Below are positions 23,326-35,500 of a stretch of DNA of 64,000 nt, piece after piece. The notes below the pieces were generated by a model. It was not told the DNA's origin, searched no databases, and worked only from the letters and a program-made list of their open reading frames with translations. Where the stretch lies: positions 74,465,405 to 74,529,404 of the forward strand of contig JAPFBE010000002.1 in NCBI GenBank assembly GCA_034336665.1. The letters are read 5' to 3'. Both the position numbers and the translations under genes were made by a program. The number at the start of each line of letters is the position of its first letter. Position 1 is the first letter of the stretch. This DNA comes from Luscinia megarhynchos (Eukaryota > Chordata > Aves > Passeriformes > Turdidae).

Positions 23326-26300
23326 CCTTTTTTTGCTCTCCCCTTCCCACACCTTATCTCTGTCTAGCCTGACTCTGTCCCCAAACCCCTTCAAATCTAG
23401 ACTAAAGCTCTCTCAATGAGCCCCATAACTAGTGCATGACTCCTATATTTTCCAGCCCCTTTCTTTATTATTGTACATATAGGTCAAGAAGAGATTAATT
23501 ACTTCAAGAATTACAGACAATGAACAAGAAAGATATAAGGCCTTTACAGAATATATTTTTAACAAAAATGTCTTCATTCCAAAATTTGATCATTTCATAA
23601 GTACTAGGACAGAATATTCTAAAATATTTAAAGATTACAATACCCCAAATTACACATTCATTTCTTTCAGTACTGGGCTTTTAATGTATTAGTTTGTCAG
23701 CATAGATCTACTCACTAAGCAACTGAAAAATGTTTTTTACATCAGGCATTGGTCTCTGTTGGAATCAAGGAGTTATTATTGCATGGTATAAACACAAATA
23801 AACATCTGTTTCTTTTGTCCTTATACAAGTAATTAACACAAAATTAGGAAGCACATTTCTCATAGGAGGAATTCTTGCAACTTTGGTGCAAATGAGATTT
23901 GCATTCTGACATTGCACAGAGTGTTTTTTCTAAAATTTCAGATAGAAAAGCCTTGCAGCAAAACCAGAAAAAAATGCACAAGTAATAAACTCCCTCAAAT
24001 TATATGTTGGCATGTCTTTATCATAGATTATCAAAATATCATTGCACATTGAAAGAGATTCTTCTAAGTGCTACCACCCATCACTTTACAAATTTTCATA
24101 ATGCTTTTAAAATTTCAGAATTTAAGAGATACCAGAGTATCACTGGGGTCAATCTTTCTCCATTGTTCCCATTTTTAGTGTCCTTCCCTGGATAAGGGGT
24201 TACTTCAGAAATGCTCAGCACCTCTTGTGAAATGTCTGGCTTTGTCATCCAGATGTAGAGCCTGTGCTTAATGTGGTGCAATGCCCACTGTAAGATTAAA
24301 GAAAGAGAGAGAACAACACATATGTTTTACTGCAACTGTAGGTTTCCACAGTTCCTTTTTAATTACATCTCACATACATTATTTATCATAGCTAGGTATA
24401 GGTAGAAATAAAGCACAAAATCTTAGGCAGAAGGGAAAAAATGAAGAAAATACACATAAGGTAAGAAAAAGGGATTTTTTACTTTTTTAACTACCAAGTA
24501 TTGTCAAGTATAAGCAATGAGCACATTGCCAGGTCCTAATGGCCCTGAACAGCCTCACCTGGACCTGCATTCTGGGCTCAGTCTTGTTTCCACAGGTTTT
24601 GCTTGAGCCATACTGCAAATAGATCTCTGTCCATCATTTCATCACATTCTTGCCTTGTTGATTGGATTTTCTGTGTTGACAACAGGTCTTTTTTTGTCAC
24701 CTTACTTATGATCATTGGGTTGTTGGCTGGACTTGCTCCTGTCACCAGCCCTGCTGTGCTGTGTTTGGTTTTAACCATTAATGACATTCTTTAAAAACTT
24801 CCCTGAGAATAATAACTCCTAGCTTCAATTATCTCATGTGGTGTGATTGCAGTGATTTGAAGTGTTCTTTGCTATTGTATTTCCTTTTGAAAACTGGCAA
24901 AATTGGTATTAGGATGTTAAGATATTAATATTAAAAAAAACATTAGTGAATTTCAGAGAGGTGGTGGAAAACAGAGAGGGATGGGAAGAAAAACTGAAGA
25001 AGAGGAGGAATGGATTAGTTAGTAAGTCGTAAGTGCCTAAAAAAATTAAATAGGTGGGAACAAAGCAGATGGGGTGGAATTATTTAAAATTACTAAAGGT
25101 GATAAAAGCAAGAGCAATAACCTGAAACTCAGACAGGAAATAATAATTTACATATTAATACAAAAATTGTGATAGTGAAGTCGATTAGAAAAAGGAATAA
25201 TTTGCTGAAGAATATGGTTCTGCTAATATTGCCTAAGGTGTCAATGAGATGAACATAATACTTTCTCACATTAACAAAGGCAATCTTTTTACATGAAGAG
25301 TGAAATTAAGATAGAGTTGATTTGCAAACTACTCTTCTGTTGTAGTATAACCATGAGTATTTTTGTCCAGAAAAGGAAAGCTTCTTTGTTTTTTGTTTGA
25401 TTTTTTATAAATGTAATTATTTTAAATTCCATTTCTTGATTAATGTTATTCTATGACACTTTTTACAGCACACAGCACCTGTATTTTGTCCTTGATGGTC
25501 CCTCTTGGATATTTATTCTATATATTTTATGATAGTAATTTTAGATGATCTTCCTGGTTGTTTTTCACTTTAGACAATTTCAACTATATTCAGTTCAAGT
25601 CAGTACACAGAAATCTGATTTTCTTTTCTTTCTTATTTTTTTAATTTTGGAAATTAAATATGAATCTTCAATAGTTTTATAAATATATAATAATTTACTT
25701 ATGAGATCACAAATAAATATACTTGAATACATTAAGTTTTACCTTCTTATCAATGCCATGGTGGTTTGTTTTGTGAATCTGTTTAACAACTCAAGTACTA
25801 AAATTTCTAATGATATTTTGTGAATATACTGCTTCATATTGAAATGTTCTCTCTGCTTTGAAAGTGCATGTTTCTGCCAACTTCACAAAGGTTAAATTGG
25901 AAATGAAATGATGTGTTAATTATTAACTTTCTTCTGAATTATGGTGCTCTTTTTATTCACTAAATGTATATTTTCCAAAAATATTACTTAATAATTGAGG
26001 TGCTTGATTCTTTCAAGAAATCATAACAGTAGTCTTTCTGTGGAAGAGACCAGACAATAGTAAAGCATGGTAAGCAATGCTTTCAATTAGAAAAGTGAAT
26101 TAACCCATCACACGGTCCCTGGTGAGTAGGTTATAATGAAGTAGTACAATGAGGTAAAGATGAATCCTGGAATTTCTATTAATAGTTGGTTTGAAAAGAA
26201 AATATATCAGAAAGGACTAAAGGGTCAAAGTTCCATTACAGTACTTGCATGTCATCACCAGAAATATTGCAGCTGGGTGTGTAATGCTTTAAGAAGCCAC

Positions 26301-26744
26301 ATAAACCAGATTATTTGGAATTCATATGTTTTGGTACATGGGAAAGTGCTGCTAAAATGCTCCAGGAATAGTTCCTATACACTTAATAAATTCAGTCTAT
26401 AGAAATATCTTAGTAGGAAAAATTCAGTGGAATTTGCCAGTTGCACCTGATGAAATGCCCCTAATGCCATGAAAAATTCAGATAGAGCTGACTTTGCTTA
26501 TATACGTTTTCTTAAGTAAAGTTACCTTGCATGCAGGTATCCAGTTTCAATAGCTTAGCTGATTCCTGGATATATTTAATAATATGGTCATGGTAATTCA
26601 TATGGAATCTGAGCCTTAATAAGAAACAAAGGGTAAAAAAAAACAACAGTGATTTTAGGCAAAAGACATGTTCAACAAGCAAAAGGTGCTACTGATGATA
26701 ATAAAATATATTAAAAATTTATATGATACACAAGATATGCAACC
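23326..26744. other. AT-rich unique DNA with one repeat-like patch
   Basis: No gene is recognised. Bases 24515-24790 are richer in GC and have the look of an interspersed repeat (listed separately). The rest is AT-rich with no structure I can name. Confidence 0.55.
24515..24790. repeat. Candidate unclassified interspersed repeat
   Basis: The base composition and wording of this block (CAGCCTCACCTGGACCTGCATTCTGGGC, then CTGGACTTGCTCCTGTCACCAGCCCTGCTG) differ from the AT-rich flanks and resemble bird interspersed repeats I cannot place in a family. No termini, target duplication or coding motif is visible. Overlapping open frames on both strands (69 and 63 codons) have no protein resemblance. 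Confidence 0.3.
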
Positions 26745-26930
26745 GTGTCTTTTTCAGAGAGGTGGAGCTCTCTTCCCAGGACAGAGGTTATTGCACCAAG
26801 CCTGGCACAGTTAAAGTGCTGCCAACCCTCTCAAGTACATGGTGTAATTCTTAGGACTGTCCTGTGCAGGGCCAGGAGCTGGCCTTTGATGTTCCTTGTA
26901 TGCCTCTTCCAATTCAGGGTATTCTGTGAT
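26745..26930 (+). mobile_element. CR1 LINE 3' end, sense
   Basis: The order of blocks is CR1: AGAGGTGGAGCTCTCTTCCC, then GCACCAAGCCTGGCACAGTT, CTCTCAAGTACATGGTGTAATTCTT, GTCCTGTGCAGGGCCAGGAGCTGG, CTTCCAATTCAGG, and the terminal GTATTCTGTGAT at 26919-26930. It is 5'-truncated to about 185 bp. The terminal octamer has one change (TGTGAT for TATGAT). Confidence 0.9.
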
Positions 26931-26952
26931 ACATATCAGAACAGAGCATTGC

Positions 26953-26990
26953 TTTTTTTTTTTTTTTCTTTCTTTCTTTTTATTTTTTTC
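26953..26990. repeat. T-rich/(TTTC)n tract
   Basis: A T15 run continues into TTTC units and more T. It lies just downstream of the CR1 3' end. Confidence 0.9.
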
Positions 26991-27448
26991 TACTTATATT
27001 CCCTAAGAAGAGATGTGTCTGAAAGCAGCTGTCAGAATATTAATAAAATTATTAGGTCACATGACTTGTCTGTATGTGTGTGAAGATATTGAAAATGTAA
27101 CCTAATGCAAGAACTGTAGGATAAATAAAATGCTTACTGCATGGGCTTTACTGGAGATCTTGGAAATGAAAACATATGGACTGGATATTGTCTTGATTTT
27201 GGCTGGGGCAGAGCTTATTCCCTTTTCTGTAGCTGGTACAGTGCTGTATTTTGTATTCAGTATGAGATAAAATTGATAGCATGCTGATGTTTTGGCTGTT
27301 TCTAAGTGGTGCTTACCCTAAGTCCATGACTTTCCAGGTTTTCATGCTCTGCCAGTGAGCAGGTGCACAAGAAGATGGGAGGGAACACAGCCAGGACAGC
27401 TGAGCTGATCTGGCTGAAGGGATACTCCATAGAATGTCGTCCTTGGAA

Positions 27449-27454
27449 TATAAA
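27449..27454 (+). promoter_or_regulatory. LTR TATA box
   Basis: TATAAA followed by CTGGGG in the conserved promoter position of the LTR. It is intact here, whereas the sister copies at 11295 and 16804 have lost it, so this is the LTR most likely to retain promoter potential. Confidence 0.6.
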
Positions 27455-27569
27455 CTGGGGAGAATAATTACTGGAAAGTGGGGGATGGCATCAGTTAGCA
27501 GGTGATTACCAGTTGTAATGTGCACCACTTCTTTCTCTTGGGATTTATTTCCCTCTCCTCTTTTAAATG

Positions 27570-27660
27570 TTATTACTATTATTATTATTATTATTATATA
27601 TTATATTATAATAATATAATACTAATACTAATACTACTAATAATCATAATAATAATAAAA
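27570..27660. repeat. ATT/TAA/TACTAA microsatellite inside the LTR
   Basis: Runs of ATT, then TATATTATA, then ACTAAT units and AATAAT units occupy the normally T-rich segment of this LTR subfamily. The sister copy at 11560-11610 has only a short T/A-rich stretch here, so the microsatellite expanded after insertion. Confidence 0.9.
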
Positions 27661-27804
27661 ATGTTTCAATTACTAAACTACTCTTACCTTACCCCACTAA
27701 TTCTATTATTTCTCTTTCCTGATTCTCCTCCCCAGCTCATTGGGAAGAGAAGGGTGTAAGCAGCTGCATAGGATTTAGCTAACAGCTGGGGTTAAACTAT
27801 GGCA

Positions 27805-30800
27805 GATGTTTGCAAGTAGTGTCATAAAGAATCAGTTCTGGAAACCATTTGAAAATGTCAATGATGATCAAATTATGAAAGTACAATGAAGGGTGTTTCT
27901 GACATGAATTTTGAATCATCTATACATAGCAAGATGAGATAACCTATCTTGGAAGCTGTGTTAATAGGGATGAAATAGATTGTAAAAGTGTAAAGTTCAT
28001 GGTTTATATATTTGAGATTGTTAATGAGAATTCAGAATGGAGCTGCAATCTAATCCCTTGTAAGTAAGGAAAAATATAATTGATCACAAAAGGGATACAG
28101 CCATGCAGAATTGCCAGTAAAAATGGTGAAACATTACTTTGAAAGAGAGTTGTTTTGCTTCTCATTCTAAAGAAGTCAAATAACAATTTTTTTTTTGACC
28201 GAAACTTCTGCCATTACTGCACTGCAAGGCAGAAAAGGACTTAATCAAAATGACAAAATAAGACTAGAAAGGTAGTAGAAAATATATAACACAAAGATGT
28301 CTTGACTGGGAATATAAGAACACAGTACTCATAAATCCAACTTCACATCCTAAGAAGGAAAATATTATTTGTTGTAAATTTAGTTTTGCAATGTGCTGAA
28401 CAATGAACTCTATTACAAGAGTGATATGTATCCTAAAATGTATTTATGTAGGCCTGTTAGCTAAGCTCTGAGTTTACATAGTTTTGTGTCCTTTGACATA
28501 ATTTTTAGCTGTAACTTTGATAACTATATGAAACAGTGAGATTAACGCGAAAACACTGTTAAAATGTAAAAGCTCATCTACCTTTAAAAATTATTTCTTA
28601 CTAACCTCATTATTCTTGAGTGCAATGAAATCAGATTTGTGCCATAAATATAGAATTCATGAAAAGATGTATTAAAGAGCAAATCATCCAGATTCTGAAA
28701 TACTATAAATTATCATCTGAGACAGGTGTGTTTAAATATCTCATTTCAATTTGTTTAAACTGCGCTGCCAGTATATGAATGATTAAACCCATGAGCAAAT
28801 AAAATAATGAGGGAATTTTCTTCAGTAAGATCAAAATCACTAGGTATGAAATGAAGACCATTACTTCCTTAAATACAAATTTTATACCTCAGTAGTAGGT
28901 ATGTATAAAATTTCTGTTACTATAAAACCTATATTTCAATATAGTGCAGTACGTGTCAAAATTTATACAAACTTAGATCATAAAATACTTTCAAGTAATA
29001 TGTTATTTTTGGTAGTGTTCAGATGTTCTGCGAGTCAGAAATAAGCAAGAATCAAAAATTTGTCATCTCTATTAAATAAATCTCTTTCTGAGTACAAAGA
29101 AGAAAAAGTTTTGTTCTGTTTTACATAACAGTAAACAACTTTTGGAAGTCTGCCAATTTCCAAATTGATTATAATTGAGTATTTTAAACTCTAAAAAGCA
29201 GGGTCTCATTTAAGATTTTGTTTGTATGAGTGCATAGAGCCAGAGTGAGATTTCAGTTTTGCTAGGTTGCTTAGGAAATAGCAATATTTAAATGTGATTG
29301 TGCTTCACCAGCAGTTTTTCAGTTCACATAGATCAATATGGACCAAATCCTGACTTTATTACTCCAGAAAAATATTCACTAAAGTCATAAAGTGGGAGAA
29401 TTTTGTGGTAGATTGCGGCATAATGACAGAATATAGCAGGCACTGGAAGGCACTTGGAACAATGAACTCCTTGAACTCCAAAGATGGAGATGAGATTAAA
29501 TTTTGATATTCAGTGCCATGCCAGGTTATGAAGGTCATAAACTATTAATCCTCAGAAATGAGTACTGACCTTAATACAAATATGTGTGGCTTCACTATTC
29601 TGTTAATGAGCATAACTGTACCAATCTCCTTGGCTATTTGGTGTGTGCAAGAATAATAATATTGCCAAATATGATACAAAGTAATTTATTAAAATTCAAT
29701 AATGTCATTGTAATTTTCATGATGAACCTATTTTAAGGACTACATTCAATTTTAAGAATAAATATAAAACTGAACAAGTTGAAAATACATTTCTAGTATT
29801 GCTACTCTGCTAAACAAATGGACAAAGATGACATTACCTAAATAAAAGTCAGATGCCATATGTCACAGGAAGCTCTGAAAAAGGATTGCTCTTTCTACCC
29901 ATTTAATTCTCTGAAATTCAGAGAATATAAGATTTTATGTGATTTTCCTAGGAAAAATAATATATAGGTAACTCAACTTTCCAAAGTCTGATATGATTAT
30001 AAATATTTCATAAGTAAATATACTGCAAGGTAATTAATCAATATATTGCAGAGAAGAATGGCTTCATGCAGACAGTTATAGACAACTTTCAATAGTGGCA
30101 ACTTTTCATTTATCATGTTTCCTTTTATAGACTACTGTCAGCAGGAGGTTCAAATTCAAAGTTTTGTTAGTTGCTTTGAGGTCTCAGACTAAAATGGTAA
30201 CATATTCTTAGGCTGTTTATATACAAATATGCAACAATTACGAAGAAGCAAAATTATTCCAGAGCTCTGCTGTAGCTATGACAACCACCTTCCACTGTAC
30301 TTCATTTAGATAAATAAATCTGACAGCTAATAAGAATGAGTTTAAACATATTTTATTCATGATGGATTTCTTGAAAGTTATTTTCCTGGGAAAATGCATT
30401 AAAAATTGTATTACTTCTCCATTAAGAGAAAGGATTTCTACCAGAAATACTGTGTTCTCTAACTTAATGTTCAATTTAGTTCCTACATATGAAGTTTAAA
30501 ATGCATTGTGTCTTTGTTTTACTCAGCTGGGGAAAATGTACTTCTGCAAGAGTCTTAGTTCTAGTGAAATAATATATTTCAAAGTAGCTCACCAACTTGC
30601 CTTTTGCATCTCAGTCTCCTCTATCTTCTGATATAACTTTTACATGTATATTTTATATATAATCAGGGCCCAGAAAGGCAATAACCAGAGAAATTTATAA
30701 ATTTAGAAATTTAAAACTATGCTGTTTCACAGCAGGTCCCTGTTAGTACTGTTCTGTGCCAGTTTACACCCATTTACTTCAGCATTGTCATCATCCCGTT

Positions 30801-31781
30801 TACACATCTTGACAATCCTTTTCCTTTTGATGATACTGATTCCTCCCTGATGCCACAGAGAAATTAATCCCTGAAGGATACTTACCCAGCAGAAAAATAC
30901 TCTTAAAAAAAAAAAAAAAAGAAGAAGAAAAAAGGATAGTATGTGCTAGTAGTTCAATACTGTTGAACTCCTGAAAGTCTCTGAAATTGAAAACTTTTTC
31001 CTTTAAAAGTTTATTTACTAGATGTGAAAATACCAAGAAACTCAAGACTGCAAACCACATTAAAAACAGAAGGCAACATTCCCAGTGACTATAACATACA
31101 TTAAAACTCTCATTTGATAATATTTCCTAGTTTTTAAAAATATTGGCTACTATTTCAAAATCTATAACACAAGTAGAAAAATAATGTTAATATAATGCAG
31201 AAGTACAAAAAAACCTCTTTTTCTCAGACAGAAAAATAGTTAGATATTTTTAATATGTCCCCAAAGATGCATTCAGAAGCAGTGAATGCCTATTATTGTT
31301 CTAAAATGTATCATTACAAAGTACACTTAAATGAATATCTCTAATAGAACTTTGAAAATCTTCATGAGAAAGTCAGAAAAAATATTTAAAAATATTACTT
31401 TGAAGTGAAAGGAAGTTCTGAAACTTTCAGTGCCTCACACCAGTAACTCAATTAGGCTTTGAAATAGAATGCATGTTAATATATGATTTACAGTGACATA
31501 ATTGTTCAGACTTTTGTATCAAGAGTCTATGTGTGCAAATCATAAACCACAGAGTTTAGAACTAAAAACCTCTTTATTTTTTTCTTCCATCTCCAAGAAA
31601 GGCAGTATTATCTCAAAACTTATTATTTATTATTATTTATTTTATTTTAAAGAAAATTTATTACTTTTTCAGTCATGTTAAGTTGCTTTGAAGCAGGATT
31701 GTCATACACGTAATGGCTCTTAAAAGTATGAAATGATGTAAAAGATTAAGAAATCATTCCAGTTTGTATTATAACTTCAAT
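27805..31781. other. AT-rich unique DNA, about 4 kb
   Basis: No gene is recognised. It contains a candidate ancient amniote repeat at 29340-29410, an A-run followed by AAG units at about 30905-30936, and TTATT units at about 31618-31650. A 7-bp inverted repeat (AACAGTG / CACTGTT) flanks the rare CpG-containing core TTAACGCGAAA at 28532-28560. Confidence 0.55.
29340..29410. repeat. Candidate ancient amniote palindromic repeat remnant
   Basis: GGACCAAATCCTGAC at 29340, then TATTACTCCAGAAAAAT and TTCACTAAAGTCATAAAGTGGG, follow the order of an old reptile/bird repeat whose landmarks are CAAATCCTGC, TTACTCAGGCAAAA and CCATTGACTTCAATGGGAG. The match is by eye and diverged. If right it is a fossil shared across sauropsids and may be constrained. 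Confidence 0.4.
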
Positions 31782-32315
31782 GTCATGACAGGCTTCTGGG
31801 TACCCACCAAGCTGGAGGAAATAAGATGGGATACAGGCAGTTTAGTAAAGAAAAAGGCCAAATGTGCAAGCACATGAGATTAAACAAAAATATTTGTTTT
31901 GCTACTTCCCATCAGCAGCCATGGTCCAGCAATCTCTTGGGCCCCAGTGTGCCTAGTGATCTCTTAGTAAGACAAAAGCCTTAATAACAAATGTCCCCTC
32001 TGTCTCCTCCTTTCTCTGAGCCTTTATCAACTGAGCACAATGCTCCATGGTATACAATATCCCTTGAGTCAGCTGTCCTGGCTCTGTCCCCTCTCAGCCT
32101 TTTGCCCACTCCGCAGACTGCTGGGATTATGGGGTTTGGGGAATTTTGGGGTTATGGGAATGCTGGGGGACAGTGCTGAAGCTGTTGAGCAGCTCTCAGC
32201 AGTGGCCAAAACACTGTTGGTGTTACCAGCACCACTCCAGACACCAACACAAGGCACAGCACTTAGGAGAGCTGCTATGGGGAAAGTTTCCTCCATCCCA
32301 ACAAGACCCTGTGCA
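31782..32315 (-). mobile_element. ERVL-type solo LTR, antisense
   Basis: On the plus strand the block order is the reverse complement of the LTR at 16804-17394: a segment antisense to TTAAACTGTCTTTATCTC (about 31815-31840), CTACTTCCCATCAGCAG (about 31902), AATGTCCCCTCTGTCTCCTCC (about 31990), a decayed TATA region, GGTATACAATATCCCTTGAGTCAGCTG (about 32048), CTGGCTCTGTCCCCTCTCAGCC, and CTCCATCCCAACAAGACCCTGTGCA at the promoter-distal end. The 5' (left) edge is diverged. Several indels make it older than the copy at 16804. Open frames inside are accidental. Confidence 0.82.
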
Positions 32316-32477
32316 GCTTCCACCCCTATTACAGATTCTCTAAGCTTTTTTTCTTTAGAAACACATAACTAAAATGTTCTTACCAACTTGTTTTTTATAT
32401 TGTAAATTAAATAAACATTAAATAACCCAGCCAGCTTTGTGAAAGCACCCTTCGTGCTAAATAATTTATTGTATAGC

Positions 32478-32590
32478 TGTGCTTGTTTTGGGTGAGGTAG
32501 AGATGGTTTTATTCACAGTAGACATTATGGGGCTGTGTTTTGATTTTGTGCTGAAAAAAGTGTTGGTAATTCAGGGGCATCTGCACTTAC
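32478..32590 (+). mobile_element. ERVL-type LTR 5' fragment, sense
   Basis: TGTGCTTGTTTTGGGTGAGGTAGAG followed by TTCACAGTAGACATTATGGGGCTGTGTTTTGATTTTGTGCTGAA corresponds to the first 110 or so bases of the same LTR family as 16804-17394. The rest of the LTR is missing. It points opposite to the antisense copy 160 bases to its left. Confidence 0.85.
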
Positions 32591-35500
32591 AGTGTTAAGG
32601 GTTATTAAATATATCCTATTTTTTAAAAGGATACAAATTTGAGATAACAGATATCTGAAATATTCTTATATCATTCCCAGGGTTTTTTTTTCTTCTTTTT
32701 TTTTTCTGGAAAAAAATTAAATATGTGTGATAGTTGCACTTATAGTCCTTAACATTCAGCTAGAGTAAAGCTAGTAAAGATTTCACATTCTTTAGACCAC
32801 CAGAAAATCATTGTTTAATATAGTGCATACTTATCCTTTAAATTACCTGCCCTTGTACTAGATAAAACATTTGTTCCAGTCTCCTAATTGCTGAAATCAT
32901 GTTTAATGTGAACACTACAAAACACTGAAAAGGAAACCCAAGTTTCCATAGCAATTGTTCAGTGCCACAAAAGACTAAACTGGTCAGATTTTTGTTTTCA
33001 GCCAAATTGAGCGTATTATTCAGTCATTAACAGTTTTCTTCATTTAGGGAACTCTGAGAGAAACAATTTTTTTTTCATAATGCAGCTCTTCTTCCAAATA
33101 TTTCATTTGAATATTTCAGTTCACAGCAATTCAGAACATACTTTATCTCCAGTTTCTTTTATTTACAGAGTTCTTATTCTGAAAATTATGATCTTATTTT
33201 AGTTTTGTTTCTCTGAAATTTAATATCTTCCCTGTACACACATATATAAAAGCACGAATGCAGACATACAAATGTGTTGTCTAAATGTATATATATGAAT
33301 TGAAAATAAACATGAGCATTTAATTACAGGCATGTTTTACTAGGGTCCTAATTTGTGACACTGGGTTTTATTTTATTTATTTAAATATAGGTATTTTTAA
33401 ACTACTCTAAAACCTGCTTGAATAATCTAGTTATACAACAGCTGAAATAACTGTCATATTTGAGCAGAATTCTGAATTACAGAACTGTTGTAAGGAGAAT
33501 TTTGTCAGAGCACTTTAAACTTTTGTTTTGAATCCTTTTCTCCACATTGTAACTAATATTTTAAGCTTTTTCAGGCGGATATGTTTAGAGAGAGACATGA
33601 AATATTTTTTGCACTTGTTTTCAATGAACATGATATCCAGAGCAGTGGATTGATAATGCTATCCTTTAATTTTTGGTTGCAATAAAAATAACATAGGATG
33701 GTATGCTATTCATTATTATTTGTAAGCATCTCTAAACATGAGGTCTGCATTACTACTATTACAATGATATGGTTATCAGTAACATTTGTCTAACTTCTAG
33801 ATAGAACCTATAACAAATATGTATCTATGCAATCTCTTGGAAGTATGTGCATAGTGCTGAGGTAAGTTTGCTCCTGACACCCCTGAAACCCGTTTGCCAG
33901 GCCTGCCTCATCAACACAAGTGATATATTCTTAATCAAACTGCTGAAACTTAAATTAATGTCCATGCTATATACTTATCATATATTGAGCAGAAAGATAT
34001 GCTTATTATTCTTTCACACCTAATTAAAGTCACAAAATAGAATATGCAACAGGACATTTCCTATCAGCCAAGTTAACTTTAATACAGGAAGGGGAGTAGT
34101 CAGTGACATAATCTGAGATTTTTCTGCAAATCCTGAACACATTCTAAAGGACACTGCCATAAATGCTCATTTACAATAATCTGTCTTTGTCACTGATTTG
34201 TCCATGCTCAAAATAATTGGGTTTTGTGACCAAAATAAGTGTGTTTCAAACAAACACATGAAAGTACAATCTGATATCATGCTACCTGGAAAGAGATAAA
34301 TCTTTGTTGTGAATAGTGAACCTCAGTTACGAAGTCAGTTGTTTGCAGGGTTTTTTTAAAGAAGTGCATACATACTATGGTGAATTTTCATGAAAAGTTT
34401 TCTGAGGAAATGATTCTCTGTCATCCACTTATGTCTTTGTGACATTTTCTTTAATTTTTAGGAGAATTTTGGTCAAATGCATCACAATAACATTAATAAT
34501 ATGAAACTTAATTGCGCAGCAAATCCCAAAAAATACCTGACTAGGCAAAATTTCTATGCAAATGCAGAAAATACTTCATGGAAATGACATTATTTCTGGA
34601 CCAGAAAATTGAGATGTTTTATGAAAAGGGTTTACCATACCTTATACATGTATTCCTTTGACAGAATCCACTTAAATACATTACATGTAGAGGGAAGCAG
34701 TAATGAATGTGGAATGTATAACTAAAATTTGAGCCTCATGGGATTGAAATAAGGCAGTATGCAAAAGCCATCTGGCACTGCAGCTATGTACACTTGCTAT
34801 TGCTGTCTTGAAAATGCTCACTGTCAAGAAAAAATTGCCAGTTTAACACCAGGAACACACCTGGATGGATGTAAATCTAGTGAGAACTGGTGCCATTGGA
34901 CAGCTGGGAGATTATTCATAAAGAACAGCTTGTCAGAAGGCAATGGAAATAAATTAAAAGGAAAGGCCACTTTGTTCTGCTCTTTGTTTAATACTGACTG
35001 AATTCAAGGCATGCATGAACTCAGAATCTGGCCTATAGACTCAAAAAGAGAGGGTTGTCACAAAAGATGGGCTGTCCTCAGGTATAGTAGCAAAATTATG
35101 AGAAAGCAAAGACCAGGACCTCAGCTTCTCTTTATTTCCCCCAAAATCCATCCCTGGATTTTCTTATGAGAAAGAACTGCTGGAGTTTCTGCTGAGGCAT
35201 GAGGAAAAAGGTGATATTACCAGAGAGGTCTCAAGGAATATTCAAATTTTATTGGTTCATATTTTCAAATTTATTAAGATTTGGAAACTTTTCAAATGCC
35301 ACATAAAAATGTCTTCAAGGCACATTTTGAACATCTGAAGTTCAGAAGCATTCTCAGAAGCATGCTGATACTGTCTTAAGGCAGGAATTTTTATGAATAT
35401 TCTTCTAAGATTTCTAGCCCATAGTAATAATATTAACTGTTGCCTGGGAAATAGTACAGAAGAGATATGGGCAGTCTGAAAACAGTGACAAAATATGAAT

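Larger units (their letters stand above)
27189..27804 (+). mobile_element. ERVL-type solo LTR, sense, with probable 5-bp target duplication
   Basis: It has TG...CA termini (TGTCTTGATTTTGGCTGGGG to GGTTAAACTATGGCA), 616 bp. The flanking five bases are GATAT on the left (27184-27188) and GATGT on the right (27805-27809), a one-mismatch target duplication of the length expected for ERVL elements. Inside are the U3 block, GAGCAGGTGCACAAGAAGATGG, CTGGCTGAAGGGATACTCCAT, an intact TATAAA at 27449-27454, a pyrimidine-rich then ATT/TAA-repeat stretch (27570-27660), the decayed TTACTAAACTACTCTTACC block, and a GGGGTTAAAC 3' end. It belongs to the same subfamily as the fragment at 11295-11735. No internal viral genes flank it. 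Confidence 0.9.
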
